NCBI GenBank assembly: GCA_000934455.1
Contig: KN887116.1
Coordinates: forward strand, 6,010 to 70,009
Origin: Apostichopus parvimensis
Lineage: Eukaryota > Echinodermata > Holothuroidea > Aspidochirotida > Stichopodidae
Direction: 5' to 3'
Length of the DNA: 64,000 nt
The notes beneath the pieces are model-generated. The model ran no database searches. It saw only the letters and a program-made list of their open reading frames with translations, and was not told the DNA's origin. Of the stretch, positions 56,685 through 64,000 are shown in pieces; position 1 is the stretch's first letter; each line of letters begins with the position of its first letter. The position numbers and the translations under genes were made by a program.

Positions 56685-59571
56685 ATGTCGACGATGAATG
56701 AACAGGTAGGTTTTAAAAGACTCTTTCTGGTAACAGTTTGCTTCCTTAAATACACGACAGTACGGCCGACGAAACAATTATTTAAATGTATTTTTTAATA
56801 TGTAACCTACCGCTGTATACGGAAGTGTTCACTTAAAATTTCCTCCATTGAAAAGTAATGACAGGGTGCATGCAGCATAAATTGCACCAACTCCGTTTCA
56901 TAGTCTATCTAAAAGTTTTTCTTGCACCAAGTTTTACATACTTCCCGTAACTTTGAAAAGTTATGGTGTCAATTCATTTTACGTAGTGAAATAGAGATGG
57001 AATATGATATCGTAACTGCTGCATGCTCTTTGCGCCTAAGTAGTGATTGATGCCTCCAGTGATGACCCTTGTCGAATTTTGCTGTGTTAATATGACCTCC
57101 GGTTGGACGACAGCCTAACGTAGACCAGGGCAGTAAGTTAGGAATTACCGCACCTAACTACGTGAAGCACACACACGGACTAAGTTAAAAGCAGGGAGGA
57201 CATTCGTAACCAGGGAGGACATTCGTTTACTTGTAGTAGATACATACCAATGTTCTAATATTGAAAATGCCACACTTGTGAGTGTGTTTTAAACCAACTC
57301 ATAAATTACAGGCCATTTTGTGAAGTGCGAAACTGCTAGCGTTCATGGAGACATCTGATTGTTGATGTTTGGAATGTAACATGTGCACTAGTGTCTTGTG
57401 TGAGCTCACAGTCTATCCTTGCCACTAGTAACATTGTGAGCTCACAGTCACACTGTTATTATATAACTTGGTAAAATAAGCAAGCTTATCCTCAACCGGA
57501 CCACCAAGGTCACTCTGGTGCGTGCTAGGGTGATAAAGAGGACAAAGTGCATCTTTTCTTGTCAGTTAGGCTGCATGTTGGAATTCTGATATAGCTTTCG
57601 ATCTATAGACAGATGGCATTGGTACTGGTAGACCAGTGACTTTACAAAATTGTGTGTGGTGGCTTTGCTAGGTCTCAAGTAGACACTAGTATTACTACAA
57701 GAGACTGAAAACAGGGAATGAGATTTAAGCCCATGTAGTGGAAGTATGGTGCTTACAGCTGGTGCAAGAAAGATTCCAAGAATGTTTATGTAGGCTATTG
57801 TTTATTTTGTGTCCTGCAGAACTGTCATATAACACAGCCAATATGGTAGGTTCATTCTTCAAATATTTCATTACACTCGGCCTAAAGACATCTATTGGGT
57901 TAATTGTGTAAGCCTTAGTTGCATGCCAAATCATATTTGGGCTTTGGCACATGTATGTGTGAAATTATTAATTTTCACAAAACCTAAATACTTACTACAG
58001 GCCTAACTGACTACTAAACCCTGGGGAGTATGCCTATAGTTCTACTATATGTGTGGACACATTCCGTTACTTAGTTCACAAACAATTATATGAAATGCAG
58101 TCTTTCTTGTCTTCCTTAACATCAAGTGGTATATTTTATTACAAGCATTAAACAAAATATTTACATATTTCACAATGGAGGCAAACAATTTTGCCTTCTT
58201 GCAGCTAGTGCATTATTGTTAATTTTAAGAGAATTTCTTAATTCTGTTAGAGTTAGTTCCAGTGACAAAACCAGTAAATGATGGTGGGGCAAAGTTGGAA
58301 TGAACCCCTAATATCTTTGCTTGTTGCTCCCCCACAAATGAGAAAGAGGAAAAGAGTGGACAAAGTCATATTCACAAATAAGTTAATTGAAATATGTTGA
58401 AATAGAATACGCCTACACAGGTATGTGAAGCAATATAAATTAGCATCAAAGTCCCAGTTACTTCAACAGAGCTACATGTTAACAAGAATGATCCTGGACA
58501 TTCCATGTAAACCTTATAATTCGTACTTTGGAAGTAGCAGGGATTACAGGGGATGTAACAATGTCAAATTGTAGTTGAAATGGTCCTACATTGATGGAGA
58601 ATGATTACAGTAGTTAAGGAAAGGACATAACACTGCTTTATACTGGTGGAAAAAAATATTAATGTTCTCTAATACGGTTAAGATGTATGTGAATGGAGAA
58701 ACAATAGTGTGCTTGGACAGTGGTGTAGAGACAGTGATAACCTATGATCTTGATGATGTAATTAGTTGTTATGCTGAAACTCTAAACCCAGTTGGAGGTG
58801 AGAGGATTGTGGACTGGTCCATTCTGTTGGTAGGGGTATTAGTATAAGAGATTGGAAGAAGACATATGTGGAACTGAGTTTGAAGATTACAGTAGTAAAG
58901 AACTGTGTCTGCTTTTGACATTTGCACAAGTTTTCAAAACACATCTTTGTGGAACTGCTTGACCCCTGATGGATAAAGATGGTTACACCACTGAGAAGCT
59001 CAATAAATTCCATCACAGACCAAATTCCTTGCTTATGAAAAGTTGGTTCAGTTCAAATAATTTACACATCTTCTGTACAATATAACTGAATTCCTGTTTA
59101 TTTTTGTATTATATCAAAGTTCCTGGCCCCCAGAAAAGAATGAAGACAGTCATTGTCATAAATAAATGTTAAGTAGTACTGTGATGATTGGTATTTACCG
59201 GTTTATATTTTGCCTTGATGTATAGAGACAGATATTTAGCTAAATATTACTACGTTGTCCAATAAGTATTTACTCCATTGAGCACTGACTAATCAATATC
59301 AACATTTTATCAAATTGGTAAAATGTTTGAGATGTATAATAACAGGACAAATCTGAATTGCACATAAATTAATTTAAATACAAATAAATGAACAAATAAA
59401 TAAATGCAAATTAGGAAAATGAATAAAATGATTTGCTGCACAGTTTAAGGACAAAACGTTTCTCATTTTTTGAAATTTAATCAACAGAGCCTGAAGATAA
59501 TCAAAGACACCCTCGGCTGGTTGAAACAAGAGCCTGATTCTCAGTACACCTTTACAGTCTTAGGTGCATCG
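56685..59571 (+). CDS. G6PD: Probable glucose-6-phosphate 1-dehydrogenase, first two coding exons (N-terminal 35 aa)
   Basis: Exon 56685-56705 encodes MSTMNEQ and ends at CAG|GTAGG; exon 59488-59571 encodes SLKIIKDTLGWLKQ...YTFTVLGAS and ends at TCG|GTAAGT. The end VLGAS corresponds to human MGAS at residue 40, just before GDLAKKKIYP, the NADP-binding G..G..G turn. The exon junction falls at the same residue as in human G6PD, where the next exon is very small. G6PD is the cytosolic first enzyme of the oxidative pentose phosphate pathway and makes NADPH. I searched 59572-64000 by eye for the GDLAKKK exon and did not find it, so the gene most likely continues beyond the window. With only 35 residues the identity is probable, not certain. 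Confidence 0.72.
56706..59487 (+). other. Intron 1 (coding) of the G6PD-like gene
   Basis: A 2.8 kb intron, AT-rich with short open frames that carry no recognised motif. No transposon or opposite-strand gene is seen. Confidence 0.6.
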
Positions 59572-59731
59572 GTAAGTATGTAATATAAAATTAATGAGAT
59601 TGATGAAATTAATAAAAATTAGTACTAAGAGTCCTGACTGGTACCTTCATCGGGGTACTCATGCTCATAGTTTGATACTTTCAAGAGGTACAGGTATTCA
59701 GAGAAAATGAAGATAGAGTACTGCATGTACA

Positions 59732-60210
59732 GTTGGGGCATTGTACATGAATACTTGCAACAGTGTACTGTACTCGTACTTGGGGCATTGTACTCATACT
59801 GGGGGCATTGTACTCATACTTGGGAAACTGTACTCATACTTGTGACATTGTACTCATATTAGGGACATTGTACTGTGCTCATACTTGGGGCATTGTACTC
59901 ATACTTGAGACACTGTAATAAAACTGGGGACATTGTAATCATACTGGAGACAATGTACTCATACTGGGGACATTGTACTCATACTTGGGGACATTGTACT
60001 CATACTTGGGGCATTGTACTCATACTTGTGACATTGTAATGAACTCGTACTTGGGACATTGTACTGTACTCATACTTGGGACATTATACTCATACTTGGG
60101 GCATTGCACTCAAACTTGATACATTATACTCATACTTGGGATACATTATACTCATACTTGGGGCATTATACTCATACTTGGGACATTGTGAGTACTGTAC
60201 TCGTTCTTGA
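59732..60210. repeat. Minisatellite, about 20 units of ~20 bp
   Basis: Degenerate tandem units of the form CATTGTACTCATACTTGGGG run for nearly 480 bases, starting 160 bases after the exon that ends at 59571. Units vary in length (insertions of GTACT) and in the GGGG/GGGA/GTGA segment. An open frame across it (HTWDTLYSYLG type) is a by-product of the repeat. Confidence 0.95.
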
Positions 60211-60368
60211 ACAACGGTTCATTGTTCTATACTCACAATACAAGTCTGAAAGCATACATACTAAAAGAATAGAGAGGGGGTTTCTGATGAGGAAAATCAT
60301 ACAAATAAGGATTATATACATTCTCATTAACATTTGAACATAGTGTTGGGCGATTGATTTGCTTCTCG

Positions 60369-60531
60369 CTTACCTGTCTCCTCACAACCTCAGCACATCC
60401 GGACAGCATGGGGGACAGGTGACGTCCCCTGTTGAGAGGAAATGAGACAAAAACTGTCTATGACGGTGTCTGTCAATTTTTTCTTGCATGCTGTACGGTT
60501 GTGCTGAGTTTGTGAAGAGACAGGTAAGCTC
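60369..60531. mobile_element. Short inverted-repeat element (MITE-like), 163 bp
   Basis: The arms GCTTACCTGTCTCCTCACAA... (60373-60411 region) and ...GTGAAGAGACAGGTAAGC are inverted copies over about 43 bases with a few mismatches, separated by about 75 bases. A transcript could fold into a long hairpin. Flanks TTCTC and TCTTC give no clear target duplication. CTTACCTGTCTCC recurs alone at about 62790, perhaps a relic. Confidence 0.65.
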
Positions 60532-62993
60532 TTCACTCAAAAACATCCAAAACTGGTAAGTTTTGGGATTTTGGGAATATCCATCTATAGTTGTGTGAAT
60601 TCAGCTCTCAAGGGTATTGGGAATCTAACATGATGGGAATTTATGTGCTAATGACTGACTGAATGTCTGCTAATTCTCACCTTTTTGATAAAAATGAAAT
60701 TGTCTGATATGGTTTTGAAATTCATATAATTTCTGTCCTTCAAGAGTTATTGTGATTACAATAGTCTGATTCTCGGGTTCTCGCTCCTACTTTATAGATA
60801 AAGTTAACTTGATCGTTAATTTTTTCAAGGTCCTTTTAACACCTGATGAGGTCTCACACACTTGTTGGCAGCATGTTTTTCTCTCTTTCTCTTTCGGATG
60901 CTAATTTATAGAGTACATACTGTGCATAAATTAAACTCAAGAAGAAATTGAATAATACTTGTGTGAATCGAAGGACCCTCATTGTTTTATTCATCTATTG
61001 ACATCGGATATAATCAATTCTGTGCCTTGCGTCAAAGCGTTAAAAATCCTTGAGATTAAATTATAGATATGATTTAAAAACAAAATGTATGTGAAAGTAC
61101 TTGATATTTACTGGATTCGTTGCTAAAAATGTTTGGGTATCTCTCAACAAAGAATGGATACAGCTGTTCAGCAAATGTCCTAGTACCTGTACATGGCAAA
61201 CTAAGAATGCAAAGTCTTCAAACACACCCAGTGTGCAACTATAATGAGCCTTTAAGTTACACCCGTCATACAGTGACTGTGTTAATGCAGTATCTCATAT
61301 TAAATGTTTACAGAAACTGTCAATATGGCTTATCGTCATCGGTCATGAGTGATCATGTTTTCAATTAATGTTAAAGAAGGCTTTGGATAGGATCATGTAC
61401 TAATGTACTTGTCCCCCTACCCCCCCTTCCCCAATCAACTTTCCCATCAACCTAACCAAAAGACATTGGCGATGTTTTATCTCTACTCAAATTAATCTTG
61501 AATTCATTTGATCAAACCAAAGACTATTTTCTAATAAATTTTAAACAAATGAAAATGTTATTATCTATAGGACAAATTTATGATTTCCTTTTCAAGTTTT
61601 GAAACTGTTTTGTTGCACACAGGTTCAATTCCCAAATCCTTGTTACTACCTTATAGTGTTAAATTCGTAGGTAACTTTTCCGAGTAACTTAAGTAACGGC
61701 AGGTTCCTGGTCTCCTAGAGAGCTGAAATATGTTTTATGGAATGTTTGATTGATGGCATAGTTTTAACTCATGATACTTAAAATGATATTGATAATCTTA
61801 CAAACTGATACTGGATTATTGAATGTTTTGCTTGTAGAAACACAATACTGCTATTTACTTTTGATATGTAATTGAATAAGTAGACTATGCTTCTAGAGTT
61901 ATGTTTGGTGGCCTATATTAACCTGTTTTTTCATTCTTGATAAAGGGAAAAGGAAATTTTTCAAACTTACCCCCATACCTACTCTTTTATCAAGCACTAA
62001 AAAACCTATCATGATACATATTTCCCAAAAAAAATTCATGATAAATATTTCCATTAGTATTGACCTTAATAATCAAAATTATTTTTAGCCACAAAATTTA
62101 AGGATGTATGCTGTGAAGACCTTTTGATGTGGTCTCATTGCTTTTGTTAGTACAACGGTCCTGGAGAAAGACAGTTAAACAAAAAAATAAAAGTTTGACA
62201 TTTGGTGGTCCTGTTTTGCACATTCTTACATATTATGTCGGACATTTCTCTTCTTGCACGTACCTCACATCTGTTTTACCCATTCCTGAGTTATCGATCA
62301 TGATTTATATTTATTCACAAAATTACTACCCAACTTGGAGAACTTTGTTCCATTTTATTAATCAGCTCATTTGCCTCCCAGATTCCTTGAGGATAACCCA
62401 GCCGTCTATTCTGCTGTTTGTGCACGAACTCAAAATATTTTGTTTACCCTCATTCAGTTTGTAAACAATCAAATTCTTTCACTGGTTATTCCTTTTATTG
62501 ACTAGACCTTTGTTAAATTATTAATATGTCAACCAGATGGAATAAAAACAGTGGAAGTCTTTGTTTATTCTTTTGATTATCTTTGATTATTGAACTGTGA
62601 ACTTTGATTATTCAGCATGACTCTGCACTTTTCATGGAGCTTGGTGAATTCAAGCCATCCAGGGACCCTCAATCAAGTTCATTCATGGATACTAAAGTTC
62701 TTTTCAAAGGTTTAATTTAGCAACTAAGCCAATCATGTGTAAACCAATTTTTATCATACTTCAAATGTATTAATTAACTGCGCTCCTCTCTTACCTGTCT
62801 CCACGCCACTAAAGTGAACTTTCCCACCTACCTAGCCTTATAACAGGTAACATTTAAGGGAAGTTTGGGGTAACCATGTATGCATGGGTGCATTCACCCT
62901 CTCCATTTCTTCTGCAAAAAGTATATTTGAGAGGAAAATTACTCCTTTCTTTGTCCAAAGTAAAACAAACTTGTTTGCAAAATGCATGAGGCT

Positions 62994-63095
62994 GGTGTGA
63001 CCCATAGCCATATGTACAGAGAGTGTGGGGTAACAACATGGCGCCTGCATTTCAGTTTGGCCAAACTCTCTCTATATATGGCTGTGGTGTGACCT
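62994..63095. repeat. Imperfect inverted repeat / hairpin
   Basis: GTGACCCATAGCCATATGTA at about 62997 and CTATATATGGCTGTGGTGTG at about 63072 are imperfect inverted copies with AGAGAGTGTGG/CCAAACTCTCT continuing the stem. The loop is about 35 bases. Function unknown. Confidence 0.5.
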
Positions 63096-64000
63096 TCCTT
63101 GTACACAGTAGATGAAATTTACTACACTCCTCTTTTCTAATTCTCGATTCTAATATTGTACTTAATCATCTTCTTTGTCCATTCATTGGTAAACATATGA
63201 ATAACACATTGTCCCTATGGAACATTTTCCCAATCGATATCATCTCTTCCTTACGAATCCACCATTTGTGAAAGTCTGGTCCAGGTAATTTTGTAACAGA
63301 TCACTCTATCAGAGATTTTAATGCATTGGTTTCACCAAATGCAAAGCATGTCCATTGAACCAATGCACTTATAACTTAGCATAATATGTATTATAATATA
63401 CAGTACACATTTGTCGATGCGGACACGCCTCTTTTAACTATTCATGAGTTGCAGGTTTGTTTTAATAATATTATAGATGGTATTTAAGTCATCATGCCAT
63501 TTTTCATGCAGTACCGTGCTCTGCAATTTACTTGTCTGAAGATGCACAGATTGTATACATTTTTGCCAACATCTCTAGTTTTCAAGATTGACTCGGGCAA
63601 ATAAATGAATTCACGAACGTCACAGATGATACAGCTGTTGGTCAGGATAGCAATCCACTGGATTATTTTTAAACTAAATTACTTAGCTTTGCAGCAAGCA
63701 ACTACAACACAATACAAGTTTTCATGCTGTCGAGCATTTTCTTTCCACCAGGTCACTTCATATATGATAATTATATACAAATGTGCATACACCAAATAGT
63801 AAAGTTGACAAACTTTCATTGTGAGGTATTTTGTAGGCTACTAGGTGCATTGATGGTTATAGTGACCAATTGGCAACTGCCAAACCGGTGGTGGTTTAAA
63901 GATGTTAAGTGGACTACAATTGAACTTGTGGAGTGTTGAAATGCCATCACATCAATCATGAAGTACCCAGTACTCATATGATATGGTTAACAATAACAAG

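Larger units (their letters stand above)
59572..64000 (+). other. Remaining part of the G6PD-like gene, probably intron
   Basis: It contains the minisatellite at 59732-60210, an inverted-repeat element at 60369-60531 and a hairpin at 62994-63095. No further exon is recognised up to the window end. Confidence 0.5.

Noticed and set aside
60059-60337. 92-codon open frame with repeated THTWDTLYSYL
   Set aside because: It is a direct product of the 20-bp minisatellite.
61620-61640. GGTTCAATTCC resembling a tRNA B box
   Set aside because: No A box or cloverleaf arms at the right distance upstream.

Overview
This is a stretch of animal nuclear genome. It is AT-rich, genes are split into short exons with GT-AG introns of roughly 0.1 to 5 kb, and the repeats are DNA transposons, MITEs, a LINE tail and minisatellites. 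The proteins read very close to vertebrate orthologues, including NAPE-PLD and FRMD4-type CUPID sequence. Together with the repeat style this suggests an invertebrate deuterostome, perhaps an echinoderm such as a sea cucumber; that is an inference, not a proof. I see no bacterial, viral or retroviral genes, and no rRNA, tRNA or CRISPR.

Six protein-coding genes can be reconstructed by joining exons in phase. On the + strand, 167-9550 is the C-terminal part of an FRMD4A/FRMD4B-type scaffold whose FERM exons lie before the window. After an 8.6 kb gene-free stretch, NAPE-PLD runs on the - strand (22312 down to 18147, 4 coding exons, 344 aa). It is head-to-head with PMPCB, the mitochondrial processing peptidase beta subunit (+, 23720-32094, 13 exons, 479 aa). 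ISY1, a spliceosome-associated factor, runs on the - strand (38557 down to 34506, 8 exons, 290 aa) and converges on PMPCB. Further along the same strand lies a RAB43-type GTPase (50219 down to 47117, 3 exons, 212 aa). Divergent from it are the first two coding exons of what is most likely glucose-6-phosphate dehydrogenase (+, 56685 and 59488-59571), which continues past the window.

The gene-poor spacers hold the repeats. There is a hAT-type MITE with an 8-bp target duplication near 39.8 kb, and a LINE 3' end at 50.9-51.6 kb. Between 51.2 and 55.8 kb lies a ~2.2 kb direct duplication with a 50-N gap between its copies. Each copy carries an unusual array of ACTTAAGT palindromes between inverted repeats and a relic of the same hAT MITE. 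Several minisatellites sit inside introns; one has copied the PMPCB exon 6 splice donor five times.

The genes are unrelated housekeeping or signalling functions: polarity scaffold, lipid hydrolase, mitochondrial protease, splicing, Golgi/ER traffic and the pentose phosphate pathway. They do not form one pathway. The most notable points are the five tandem splice donors, two gene neighbourhoods that resemble human ones (NAPEPLD/PMPCB and ISY1/RAB43), and the palindrome-array element. I found no clear undescribed multi-gene system.
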